A stretch of 64,000 nt of DNA from a virus. The number at the start of each line of letters is the position of its first letter. Positions within the stretch are counted from its first letter, which is position 1. The notes beneath the pieces were generated by a model that worked only from the letters and a program-made list of their open reading frames with translations, did no database searches and was not told where the DNA came from. The position numbers and the translations under genes were made by a program. Location: positions 124,001-188,000 of IMG/VR virus record IMGVR_UViG_3300044701_003953, one strand, 5' to 3'. Shown here piece after piece: positions 49,301 through 57,447 of this stretch.

Positions 49301-49719
49301 TTCTTGGAGTCGTCTTTTTTAGGCTCGTAATATTCTTTGTATTTGATGATGATAGCTCTTTGTGTGTTAATCAGATTCCTGAGGTCACCGATCGTCATCG
49401 CTAATTGCTGATAACCATCACTGGTTATAGCGAATAACACTACATCTTGGCCTTTTTCTTCGAGTTTCTTGAAAACGGCATCTGCGTTCTCCGGTGTGAC
49501 TACCATCCATTCGATCGGCTTGGTCTTGATCGGATCAGGAAGAGGAATATCTAGGTTGGTTCTTTCGACCGGCTTGGTCGTTATCTCAATAGGCTTTTCT
49601 CTCTTACCGAAGAGATCAAAACTGGCGCATCCGCTGAGACTACTGACCAGAAACAGGCTGGTAGTTAGGATTAGCCAACGAGGGACATTCTTTGTTGATT
49701 TCACTTGGTTTAGTTGCAT
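49297..49719 (-). CDS. Lipoprotein, probable o-spanin (Rz1-like)
   Basis: 140 residues. The signal region RWLILTTSLFLVSSLSGC gives a lipobox LSGC (Cys31). A Pro-rich stretch (DIPLPDPIKTKPIEW) follows, then a small globular part. The gene starts inside the i-spanin candidate in another frame (80-nt overlap), the classic Rz/Rz1 arrangement. It is longer than usual Rz1 proteins, so an extra function is possible. Confidence 0.68.
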   Translation of the reverse strand: MQLNQVKSTKNVPRWLILTTSLFLVSSLSGCASFDLFGKREKPIEITTKPVERTNLDIPLPDPIKTKPIEWMVVTPENADAVFKKLEEKGQDVVLFAITSDGYQQLAMTIGDLRNLINTQRAIIIKYKEYYEPKKDDSKK

Positions 49720-50140
49720 TTTTCTCTGTGTCCGTTAAAGGTGCGCCGCTGGCTATTTCTAGACAACGGAGTGCGTTTACGGTACCTCGGTTGATAGCAC
49801 GTTCTAGACTAGACGGCTTGGCCGCGGCTGTCTTTCCGAAGTCTCGTTTTTGACCATTGGCACTAGTATTGAATCTGTCAGAGAGATTCTGTAGATCCTT
49901 GTTCTGTAACTTTATGGTCGTGTTGAGTTCGGAGTTGATATCTTTTATTTTTTGTGCGTCTGCCTGGACTTGTTTGATCGCTTCTTGCTGTTGCTGTACA
50001 GCCTCGGTGAGTTTTTTAGTGTTCTCTTGGCTGATGGCCAGATCCGCACGAAGTCCAGTGACGTACCACAAACCACCGGCGCATACTAGCACGATGACTA
50101 GTGCGACGATGGCTTTGACGACGGCACTTATCCCGAACAT
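49640..50140 (-). CDS. Probable i-spanin (Rz-like)
   Basis: 166 residues. An N-terminal transmembrane anchor (VVKAIVALVIVLVCAGGLWY) precedes a long coiled coil (QENTKKLTEAVQQQQEAIKQ and on to ~95) and a C-terminal part with two Cys. This is the topology of inner-membrane spanins that fuse with the outer membrane at lysis. It lies two bases after the endolysin stop. Confidence 0.75.
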   Translation of the reverse strand: MFGISAVVKAIVALVIVLVCAGGLWYVTGLRADLAISQENTKKLTEAVQQQQEAIKQVQADAQKIKDINSELNTTIKLQNKDLQNLSDRFNTSANGQKRDFGKTAAAKPSSLERAINRGTVNALRCLEIASGAPLTDTEKNATKPSEINKECPSLANPNYQPVSGQ

Positions 50141-50142
50141 GA

Positions 50143-50772
50143 TCAGACGTTATCGTAAAGTATGTTCAAGCAATGGATCAGATGCTGTTTGCGATCTTCC
50201 AAGCCAATGGTGCCACCGTTGATTCGTTTGGTCATCTTGGTGTTGTCACGCTCGTCGGCCATAGCATTGAGACCGTTCTTGTACCAGAACCAGCAAGCAG
50301 ATTCTACGGCACCACGTAATGTCTCTAGATACTCGACTACGCTGTCGATGTCTGCTCCGATGTCGGCAGCAAATCTTGCGTAATTGTCATGACCAGTCAA
50401 TTGGATAGCACCACGTCCGCGATACTTCCAACCATCACCGGACGCTTCGTCGCCGTTGCCCATGCGGTTAGCATAAGCGCGGTTAGCGATAGCTTCTGGA
50501 TTGCGATTATATTGATCCTTGTTGGATTCATTGAAGTAACGTGGCCATACGCGGCAAAGCGAATCACCAGAGTAGTTCAAGTTTTCTTTAAGGATAGTGA
50601 AGTCGGCACTCTCGTGCCCGCATTGTGCCAAGAAGGCGGCTACGCGGTCGCGTGTGACGATTTCGTATTTAGGGAGCAGTTCGCACATGACGGCATAGAG
50701 TTCTGTGACGTCGGGGTTACGATGTAAGCATTCTGTTAGTTTTTCTTGGGTAAAGTCAAAATCGAAGCTCAT
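50143..50772 (-). CDS. GH19-type endolysin
   Basis: 209 residues. Chitinase-class lysozyme fold: CGHESADF with catalytic Glu54, LNYSGDSLCRVWPRYF, and YANRMGNGDEASGDGWKYRGRG with the second acidic residue, then AIQLTGHDNYARFA. It cuts the glycan backbone of peptidoglycan. There is no signal peptide, so release depends on the holin. A GTATTTAG region upstream provides a CTAAATA late-like element. Confidence 0.94.
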   Translation of the reverse strand: MSFDFDFTQEKLTECLHRNPDVTELYAVMCELLPKYEIVTRDRVAAFLAQCGHESADFTILKENLNYSGDSLCRVWPRYFNESNKDQYNRNPEAIANRAYANRMGNGDEASGDGWKYRGRGAIQLTGHDNYARFAADIGADIDSVVEYLETLRGAVESACWFWYKNGLNAMADERDNTKMTKRINGGTIGLEDRKQHLIHCLNILYDNV

Positions 50773-50800
50773 GTTTGTATACCTCAGGTTAAAATTTTGA

Positions 50801-51613
50801 TTAAGTATTTAGCCCTTTTGTTGCGAGCCAATGTTTCCAACGATCGAATTGGTCAGCCGTGATGAGTTTGCGGGCTTCTCGGTGTATGCTGACAGTCAGC
50901 GTATCTTCGCGTTTCATTTCCTCAAATAATCTTTCAAAATCGTGTTCTTCGCCATGTGTGATATTGACCGGGCGGAATCGCTGTGTCTGGCTATAAGGGC
51001 TGTAATCTTTGTGTATCATCAATACCATGGCAGAATAGAGATTAAACTCAGTTATGAAGTTTGGCTCCATGACGTTTTCGCAGAAAAATTCTACCAAGTT
51101 GGGTTTGGCGTAATGTCCGATGGTGTTCACGACCCGCCGATCCATGAGATACGGGACACCGCCCGGGCCGACTATCTGATCGATATAAGGTAACCCAAAG
51201 TGCTCGAGCAAAAACCTCCAACCATGCTCAAACACTGGCTGTATTTTTTGTGTCCTTATGTCGATCTTGCCATCGGGCCCGATGAAGGTATCTAAAGAAA
51301 ATTCTCGCACGAACCAAGTCTTGGTGTCTAATACCAACGCCCACTCAGTCGATTCTTTAGCGGCCATGATCTTAGAGATCTGTTGTTGATCCCAGCCAGA
51401 TGACATTTTAGGTATGCCGTAATATGTGTAATGCTTTATGTCTACGCGGTCTTGATATCTACCCCACCATGCGGGGTCTATCACGTAATCGTCGTCGTCA
51501 TTGATGACCACACGTATGCGATTTATATCACGTGCGTATAAGTGTATGCTTTGTGCTTGTGTTTTTAATAGATCTAGTTCGTCACGGAATACTACCGTGA
51601 CTAGGTCCATCAT
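50801..51613 (-). CDS. DUF6492-like glycosyltransferase
   Basis: 270 residues beginning MMDLVTVVFRDELDLLKTQA, the signature of a phage and bacterial glycosyltransferase-like family. VVINDDDDYVI and ALVLDTKTWFVRE supply acidic residues expected for a metal/nucleotide site. The start may be either of two adjacent ATGs overlapping the upstream stop. The acceptor is unknown. Confidence 0.72.
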   Translation of the reverse strand: MMDLVTVVFRDELDLLKTQAQSIHLYARDINRIRVVINDDDDYVIDPAWWGRYQDRVDIKHYTYYGIPKMSSGWDQQQISKIMAAKESTEWALVLDTKTWFVREFSLDTFIGPDGKIDIRTQKIQPVFEHGWRFLLEHFGLPYIDQIVGPGGVPYLMDRRVVNTIGHYAKPNLVEFFCENVMEPNFITEFNLYSAMVLMIHKDYSPYSQTQRFRPVNITHGEEHDFERLFEEMKREDTLTVSIHREARKLITADQFDRWKHWLATKGLNT

Positions 51614-52176
51614 CGGATACCGGCGGCGATCCTTAGACTCTCGGTATATTCGTTTTTAGGAGCTTGAGATTCTACAGGTAGGCCGGCCGCCAGCTTGATG
51701 TCATTGATTTCTTTTTCTCCAACGCGACTAGCGTATTCGTCAGCGGTAGTTGGCACCACTTTAGAGATTTCTTCGCTAGTGACAGCGAATTCGCCGGGAA
51801 CTCGATGATAATGGAAATGCCATTCGCTGATGTCTTGGGATGTGAGATTAACGAGATCATTGAGCAGGCTCACGATGTTGTCGGGCAAGTCTGCGTCTCG
51901 CTCGATCTCAACGAATACCAAGTAGTCACCGTCGTCCATCTCACCAGAGCTGACATCGGCGTCGATGACCCAGCTGTAGCCTTTTTCCACGAATGATGCC
52001 AGATCCTGTGCGGGGTCTTTGCCTGAGACTTTGAAACTGAGCACACAGACATCTTCGTCGCGGCCCATCTTGCTGCGGAACTCGTCGATGTGCAGTTCGG
52101 GATGGACTAGTCGAGCTAGGTCGCCTTGCTCGTTGCCTTCGGTGATGATGTTAGGCTGCTGGTTGTTGCTCGGCAT
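51610..52176 (-). CDS. Conserved phage hypothetical
   Basis: 188 residues from the ATG at 52176 with AGGAAA upstream; frames further up lie in the neighbouring gene. GYSWVIDADVSSGEMDDGDY and LVFVEIERDADLPDNIVSLL are central blocks, and the end repeats two short LAAGLP/IAAGIR motifs. It is acidic and possibly structural or core-associated. I recall relatives in marine T4-like phages without function. Confidence 0.72.
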   Translation of the reverse strand: MPSNNQQPNIITEGNEQGDLARLVHPELHIDEFRSKMGRDEDVCVLSFKVSGKDPAQDLASFVEKGYSWVIDADVSSGEMDDGDYLVFVEIERDADLPDNIVSLLNDLVNLTSQDISEWHFHYHRVPGEFAVTSEEISKVVPTTADEYASRVGEKEINDIKLAAGLPVESQAPKNEYTESLRIAAGIR

Positions 52177-52690
52177 TTTCCTGACCTTCTTCACTTTGAT
52201 AGACATCCTCGTCGGCACCAGTTTCGTAGGCCTGCTCGATGTCCTCGGCGTCGATGCTTTCGCCTTCGAGCTCGAGGCTACCACGGTGTATCTCTTGCAT
52301 GAGACGCTTGGGCATGACTATCTCGACCAGCCACACAGGAACGTGCTTCATCTTGGGCATCTTGGTGCCGGCTTCGAAATCGTCGAGGGATTCTATTTTT
52401 TGTGGCACTTCCAGCTGATCTTTTTTGTAAAACACTTCGCAGCCGTACTCTAAGAGACGCTCGCCGCCCCTGGGGTCGGGCATCATCTTGTAGGGCCACA
52501 TGAACACACAAGTCACGAAATACTTTTCGTAGTGTGGTCCCTGTACCAGCTCACCTTTTTTCCAGTTGTCAAAAACATAGATGTCGAGCTCGTCGATCAC
52601 ACGCTCAAAATCTAGGAGCGTGTTGAGACTGCTGTCGGTGAGATAGATCTCTCGGGTGTTTTCAATGATGTCTGCGATACTTTGTGCCAT
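52151..52690 (-). CDS. Conserved T4-like phage protein
   Basis: 179 residues. LLDFERVIDELDIYVFDNWK, GPHYEKYFVTCVFMWPYKMMP and DPRGGERLLEYGCEVFYKKD are blocks I recall as highly conserved in marine T4-like phages, followed by an acidic tail. The ATG is seven bases from a CATAAATA element and has no clear ribosome site. Probably a virion or assembly protein expressed late. Confidence 0.8.
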   Translation of the reverse strand: MAQSIADIIENTREIYLTDSSLNTLLDFERVIDELDIYVFDNWKKGELVQGPHYEKYFVTCVFMWPYKMMPDPRGGERLLEYGCEVFYKKDQLEVPQKIESLDDFEAGTKMPKMKHVPVWLVEIVMPKRLMQEIHRGSLELEGESIDAEDIEQAYETGADEDVYQSEEGQENAEQQPAA

Positions 52691-52697
52691 AGTACTG

Positions 52698-52705
52698 TAT
52701 TTATG
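52698..52705 (-). promoter_or_regulatory. T4-late-type element CATAAATA
   Basis: CATAAATA on the minus strand, seven bases before the ATG at 52690. TTGACA lies 15 bases upstream of it, so a mixed sigma-70/late promoter is possible. Confidence 0.58.
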
Positions 52706-52728
52706 CTGATCTAGTTTTTGTCAAGCAT

Positions 52729-52756
52729 AAAAAAATGCCCCTTGCGGGGCATTTTT
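52729..52756 (-). terminator. Intrinsic terminator of the Tct operon
   Basis: Stem ATGCCCC / GGGGCAT with loop TTGC and runs of A and T on both sides. It lies immediately after the first TctC stop and would end the minus-strand tctA-tctC-tctC transcript. Confidence 0.92.
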
Positions 52757-53591
52757 ATTTGGCGACATAACTCTTGATATATCGATCAATCCACACTTCG
52801 ACACGATCTAGCAGTGCTTTATCGCTGGTGGTGGTTCTTGCTACATAATTTCCTTGGTCTAGTAGACCCACAAATCCCTTGGACTCTAGTGCCGACTTGA
52901 CTCGAGCACGTTGATCTGCGCTGTCAACGCCATTGACTAATACCGTGACAGGGATACGCAAATCGGGAATTTTCATCTTAAGCTGTTTTCCGATGTAGTT
53001 TTGATCCACAGGATTGGTACTGGCCACACATTCAATGGCACCCGAGGACTCTTGTTTCTGCGCAGCAGAAGCACCCAATAGGCCTAGGTCAAGGTCGCCG
53101 CTCATGATCTGCAGCAAGACATCCTTGCTGCCTGAAAATGGTAGAGCTTTGATGCTGGTGCCATTTTGTGCATTGATGTCAGCCACGATGGGTCCGGGTT
53201 GCATCACTGATGGAATACCAAAAGTGGCATTGGCAGAACGGAAATTCTTGCCGGATCCTTTTTTGGTGCAGATCTTGAAAAATTGTTCGCCGTAAAACAC
53301 GATGTTCTTTTCTGTGATCTGTGGTTTGCAAATCTGCCCTTTGGCAACAGATGCAAAAGCCAGGCTGGTGCCATACACCAGAACACTGTCCTTGGTATCC
53401 TGGAACTTCTTGACGCCGTCGAGACAACTATCAGCTTGGTAAAACTTCGAGCCCGCAAGATTTTCTTGAAGAGTCATAGCAACAGTAGTGGTTGGACTGT
53501 TCCTTGATGAAGTAGAAATCACTGTGATGTCGGAGGCTTGAGCCATCAAGGGCATAAAGGCAGCAATTACAGCCAATTTGATTTTTTTCAT
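52755..53591 (-). CDS. TctC-like tricarboxylate-binding periplasmic protein, copy 1
   Basis: 278 residues with signal peptide MKKIKLAVIAAFMPLMAQA. The mature protein has the two-lobe TctC/Bug layout; FRSANATFGIPSVMQPGP and LLQIMSGDLDLGLLGASAA form the ligand cleft. These proteins deliver citrate or other carboxylates to the TctA/TctB permease. Conserved cysteines (SCLDGVKK, QICKPQI) may form a disulfide. Tandem copy of the next gene, with near-identical DNA around KKGSGKNFRSANATFG. Confidence 0.82.
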   Translation of the reverse strand: MKKIKLAVIAAFMPLMAQASDITVISTSSRNSPTTTVAMTLQENLAGSKFYQADSCLDGVKKFQDTKDSVLVYGTSLAFASVAKGQICKPQITEKNIVFYGEQFFKICTKKGSGKNFRSANATFGIPSVMQPGPIVADINAQNGTSIKALPFSGSKDVLLQIMSGDLDLGLLGASAAQKQESSGAIECVASTNPVDQNYIGKQLKMKIPDLRIPVTVLVNGVDSADQRARVKSALESKGFVGLLDQGNYVARTTTSDKALLDRVEVWIDRYIKSYVAK

Positions 53592-53594
53592 TTA

Positions 53595-54422
53595 TTATTT
53601 CCCGTAGTTTGAATGAGATCGTTGGATATATGCATTTACATTCTTTACCAGTTCCTCGGAACCTTGGTAAGTCACATTTGCATACTCACCTTTATTTAAT
53701 AGAGTTTTTACGTCGTTGGAAATAATTCCTTGTTGTACCAGAGACAGAGCCTTGCTATCTTTGATGTTGTGAAGTATCAAAGTTTGTATGCGGATATCGG
53801 GCTGTTTCATTTTCAAAGCACTACCTAAAAACTTCGAGCTTTTGGGATCTGTGGATGCGATACACTCGATGGTGCCTAGTTTTTCCTGGGAGGCTGCGGT
53901 GCTGGTTCCGATCAGACCGAGATCAAGGTCGCCGCTCATGATCTGCAGCAAGACATCCTTGCTCCCGGCAAAAGGCACAGGGCGTAGCGTAGTGGCGTTT
54001 TGTGCATTGATGTCGGCCACGATGGCGTCTACAGGTTGCACAGAGGCCATCCCAAAAGTGGCATTGGCAGAACGGAAATTCTTGCCGGATCCTTTTTTGG
54101 TGCAGATCTGATAGTACTGCTCGCCATAGAACAAGATATTATTGGCTCGGATACTGGTGTCACAGGGTTTGTTTTTTCTCAAACCCGTGATGGCCAAATT
54201 GGTTCCATAGACTAGTAGACTGTTGTTGGTGCTTTCATATTTGGCCACAGCAGCCTGGCAGCTTTCGCCCTGATGGTACGCACTACCAGGGATATTTTTT
54301 TGCACAGTCATGGCCAAAGTGGCCACCGGCGATGTTTTTGCTTGTGGATTGATTACAAGGGTTTCAGCAGCTACCGAGACCAGCGGCAGGCATGCTAGAG
54401 CGGATAAGATGATTTTTTTCAT
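53595..54422 (-). CDS. TctC-like tricarboxylate-binding periplasmic protein, copy 2
   Basis: 275 residues with signal peptide MKKIILSALACLPLVSVAA. Shares CTKKGSGKNFRSANATFG, VLLQIMSGDLDLGL and ECIAST with copy 1. The two have diverged at the ends, so they may bind different acids. It lies between copy 1 (three bases) and tctA (18 bases). No TctB small subunit is found nearby. Confidence 0.82.
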   Translation of the reverse strand: MKKIILSALACLPLVSVAAETLVINPQAKTSPVATLAMTVQKNIPGSAYHQGESCQAAVAKYESTNNSLLVYGTNLAITGLRKNKPCDTSIRANNILFYGEQYYQICTKKGSGKNFRSANATFGMASVQPVDAIVADINAQNATTLRPVPFAGSKDVLLQIMSGDLDLGLIGTSTAASQEKLGTIECIASTDPKSSKFLGSALKMKQPDIRIQTLILHNIKDSKALSLVQQGIISNDVKTLLNKGEYANVTYQGSEELVKNVNAYIQRSHSNYGK

Positions 54423-54440
54423 GGTATTTTTCCTTTTGAA

Positions 54441-55727
54441 TCAGATAGTGGAGATGACCTGTAGAGCAGTCCATATGACTTTGTCCCCCAGGATAAACGC
54501 GAATAGCATGGGAATAGGATCGATGTTCTTTTTATCTAGTGCATAACCGATCGCGCTAAAAAACAAGAACAAGCAAACATATTTCAATGCTCCCAACTCT
54601 GAATAGTAGAAATCTATCAACCCCAGGCCTGCTATCAACAACAACAGTATGAATCTAAATCTCGACTGTAGAAACAACAGGGCACGAGCATAGACGTCCA
54701 ACAAACTGGTACTCAGGAAGTAGTAGATCACAGCCAGCAACACACAGGCCAGTTGTATGGTCAACAACATACGACCCACTTCTTCGAGATTGGCCAGGTC
54801 CGGCCAGTCAATGAGTTTGGTCTGCAGGATCTGTAACACTATGACTTCACCCACAGTGATGGGTATGCCCACGATCAACAACGGTAACATGCTAGTGATC
54901 ATGGCCGAGTTGTTGGCCGATTCTGCCGAAGTGACTTTTTTACTCAAATCTTTTTCGGTGTGGAACGCCAAGTTGCTGCTCAAAGTCGCCGACGGTCCTG
55001 GTATGAGCCCGATCATGCTGCCAATGACGCCGCCTTTGACAGCACTGGTCCATGGCATATCACCAATCACAGATTCAGCATTACGAGATTGCCATATTTC
55101 ACTGTCATATTTTTTAAACAGCTCGGGCACGATCAACAAGCCCAAGGCCATGGAAAAAAACGTGGTGTTCTGGAAAGTCTCTTGTAAGTGATACCAGGCT
55201 TCTGGCAAAGCATAATTGTTTTTTGGGCCCAGTAGAATACCAAACATCACTAACACCAATGCCACCGGTCTGTTTTTACTGAGTAATACAAAAAACAACA
55301 ATGCGAATCCGAAGATCACGGCCTTGACCCAGATTTTGTTGAACCAAAACATGAAATCGTACGACCCCAGCACAAACACAGCCACACATGCCACTGATGC
55401 AGCCACAGATGCTACCACTGATCCACGTGCGGTGTATTTGATCAGTTTGATACGATCTTTGATGCCCAAGGGTTTGATCGAATTCAAGTAGATCAAACTC
55501 GACGTTTCGCCAGGTACACCAGTGGTTATGGCAGCCACGCTGCCAAAATACTGCGACCCAATGATCACGGCTGCCCAGTATAGGAATATGTCAAACACCG
55601 ACATGAATTCCACAAACGGGAACATCAACATCATGCCCAAAGCAATAGGCATGGCCGGGAAAAGTCCTACCAACATCCCGGCCATGATTCCTGAAACAAA
55701 AGTTATGATTGTTGAAAGTTCGATCAA
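54441..55727 (-). CDS. TctA-like tricarboxylate transporter membrane subunit
   Basis: 428 residues, shorter than the usual ~500. About ten hydrophobic segments. ITTGVPGETSSLIYLNSI is the TctA signature loop, and IGLIPGPSATLSSNLAFHTE is its second repeat with the PG-x-SA motif. It uses ion gradients to import carboxylates delivered by TctC. The shortening is at the C-terminal end. A host TctB may complete it. Confidence 0.88.
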   Translation of the reverse strand: MIELSTIITFVSGIMAGMLVGLFPAMPIALGMMLMFPFVEFMSVFDIFLYWAAVIIGSQYFGSVAAITTGVPGETSSLIYLNSIKPLGIKDRIKLIKYTARGSVVASVAASVACVAVFVLGSYDFMFWFNKIWVKAVIFGFALLFFVLLSKNRPVALVLVMFGILLGPKNNYALPEAWYHLQETFQNTTFFSMALGLLIVPELFKKYDSEIWQSRNAESVIGDMPWTSAVKGGVIGSMIGLIPGPSATLSSNLAFHTEKDLSKKVTSAESANNSAMITSMLPLLIVGIPITVGEVIVLQILQTKLIDWPDLANLEEVGRMLLTIQLACVLLAVIYYFLSTSLLDVYARALLFLQSRFRFILLLLIAGLGLIDFYYSELGALKYVCLFLFFSAIGYALDKKNIDPIPMLFAFILGDKVIWTALQVISTI

Positions 55728-55785
55728 TTGATTTCTCTATTCGATGTAAAAATTTATCAATGGAAAATCACTGGTGCGCCCCACT

Positions 55786-56475
55786 TCAGTGGGTGGGTTT
55801 GAGAGCGCCGGTCTTGCTGGCCAAGATGAGTTGTGTGCGGTTCTGCACACCGTATCGTCGAATGATGGCCGATACATGACCTTTGACGGTGTCTTCGCTG
55901 ACCTGTAAGATCTCAGCTATCTTGCGATTGGGCAGGCCGCGTTGTGTGATCAACTTGAACACTTCGGCCTGGCGATCCGTGAGACCGATCTCTCGCTTGC
56001 GCACCACTGCTCGCTGGAGTTCGGGTTTGACCACGATGCTGGGCCAGTGGCTTTCACCGCGGGCCAGAGTCTGATATGCTGTCACTGAATGTTCAGCATC
56101 AAAGAATCGCATGCCCGGAATCACGCCTAGAACATCGTTGCGTTTGAGTTTGGCCAAGAGATCGGCGTCCAGGAGTTCGGGTACTACCACAGCGATGTCC
56201 ACCCGCTGGCGCTCGGCCACGAAGCGCGACAACGATGACAGCATGCTCAACACTTCGTCGATCATCATGTCATTGCGTTCCAGACAGTCCAAGCGGAACA
56301 CCACCAAGGCGTCCTCGGGCTCTTCGAGCTGGCGCATGAGATTGGGCCAGCCGGCTGTGATGGTTATGGCGATGCCTACCGCGGCATGATGGTCGACCAC
56401 ACGCTGGATAGACTCCAACTCGACCTCAGAATCGGTGCTGGGCGAGAAGTAAATGATTTTTCGGGATTTGGCCAT
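55786..56475 (-). CDS. LuxR-type response-regulator-like protein
   Basis: 229 residues. The C-terminal HTH (~165-225) is canonical: LTDRQAEVFKLITQRGLPNR and VSEDTVKGHVSAIIRRYGVQ. The N-terminal ~140 residues look like a diverged receiver domain without a clear phospho-Asp site. It lies directly upstream of tctA and may control it. It has a TTGACA-18-TAAAAT promoter. It is GC-richer than the Tct genes. Confidence 0.85.
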   Translation of the reverse strand: MAKSRKIIYFSPSTDSEVELESIQRVVDHHAAVGIAITITAGWPNLMRQLEEPEDALVVFRLDCLERNDMMIDEVLSMLSSLSRFVAERQRVDIAVVVPELLDADLLAKLKRNDVLGVIPGMRFFDAEHSVTAYQTLARGESHWPSIVVKPELQRAVVRKREIGLTDRQAEVFKLITQRGLPNRKIAEILQVSEDTVKGHVSAIIRRYGVQNRTQLILASKTGALKPTH

Positions 56476-56482
56476 TTTGTTG

Positions 56483-56512
56483 ATTTTACTATGACCTGGT
56501 GTTGCCTGTCAA
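56483..56512 (-). promoter_or_regulatory. Sigma-70-type promoter of the LuxR-type gene
   Basis: Minus strand TTGACA, 18-bp spacer, TAAAAT, ending eight bases before the ATG at 56475; the leader would be very short. The adjoining divergent gap (to 56646) otherwise carries a CTAAATA late-like element for phoH at ~56610. Confidence 0.72.
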
Positions 56513-56646
56513 GGCCGTAAATGCGGGTATGGAGGAATTTGGTTAGCCAAATATTTAGTAGTCAGTGACAAAAAAGAACTCTTCTGTTTTTATACGAGCA
56601 TATGGGTACCTAAATATCTGTGTCACTTCCGCCAAAGGAGGCACAC

Positions 56647-57390
56647 TTGACCAAAAGAAAACATCGCGACTCATATTCGCATCATCCGCAAGCCCTTCAA
56701 CAACAGCACATAGACTACGAACATTATCGATCAAATCGACAAAATATACAGCTCATCCCTAAGAGTCTTGGGCAAGAGAGGTATATAGAGTTGCTGACCG
56801 ACCCAGCACGAACGATCATATTCGCCACAGGCCCAGCCGGTACTGGCAAGACCATGTTGGCGGTGTTGGCAGCACTGCGAGCACTCAAGAATGGCGAGTG
56901 CAAGAAGATAGTGATCACTAGACCGGCAGTGGGTGTAGATGACGAGAAGCACGGTTTCCTACCCGGAGACTTGAACCAAAAGATGGAACCCTGGACCCGT
57001 CCCATATTCGACTACATGGGCGAATATATGAGACCCCAGGAAATCGCAAGGATGCTAGACGAACAGATCGTGGAAATTTCCCCACTGGCATTCATGAGAG
57101 GACGCACATTTAAAAATGCGTGGATCATCGCAGACGAAATGCAGAATGCCACGCCCTCGCAGATGAAGATGCTGCTTACGCGACTCGGCGAAGGTTCCCG
57201 TATGGTAGTAACTGGTGACACGAAACAAGCAGATCGCCAGGACCCTGACAACGGACTACTTGATTTCAAGAAAATAGTAGCAGATTATGATGGAAAATTA
57301 CTACATATTTCCGGTGTAGAGTTTGATTATCGTGATATAAAGCGCCACCCAGCGGTGTCAGAAGTACTAAAACTTTACGGTGAAATCTAA
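56647..57390 (+). CDS. phoH: PhoH-like ATPase (TTG start)
   Basis: 247 residues from the TTG at 56647, chosen because AAAGGAGG ends six bases upstream. Walker A is TGPAGTGKTM and Walker B WIIADEMQNA; RPAVGVDDEKHGFLPG and VVTGDTKQADR are PhoH blocks. PhoH is a phosphate-starvation-linked RNA-binding ATPase common in marine phages. It is the first of two plus-strand genes in an otherwise minus-strand region; CTAAATA lies 30 bases upstream. Confidence 0.93.
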   Translation: MTKRKHRDSYSHHPQALQQQHIDYEHYRSNRQNIQLIPKSLGQERYIELLTDPARTIIFATGPAGTGKTMLAVLAALRALKNGECKKIVITRPAVGVDDEKHGFLPGDLNQKMEPWTRPIFDYMGEYMRPQEIARMLDEQIVEISPLAFMRGRTFKNAWIIADEMQNATPSQMKMLLTRLGEGSRMVVTGDTKQADRQDPDNGLLDFKKIVADYDGKLLHISGVEFDYRDIKRHPAVSEVLKLYGEI

Positions 57391-57406
57391 AGGTTTTTGC
57401 CATAAT

Positions 57407-57414
57407 CATAAATA
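57407..57414 (+). promoter_or_regulatory. T4-late-type element CATAAATA
   Basis: CATAAATA, 33 bases upstream of the second TRAP-type gene and downstream of phoH. Same octamer as before the first TRAP-type gene. Confidence 0.68.
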
Positions 57415-57447
57415 AAGTTATCATATCACTCAATGGAGACTTCCCCA

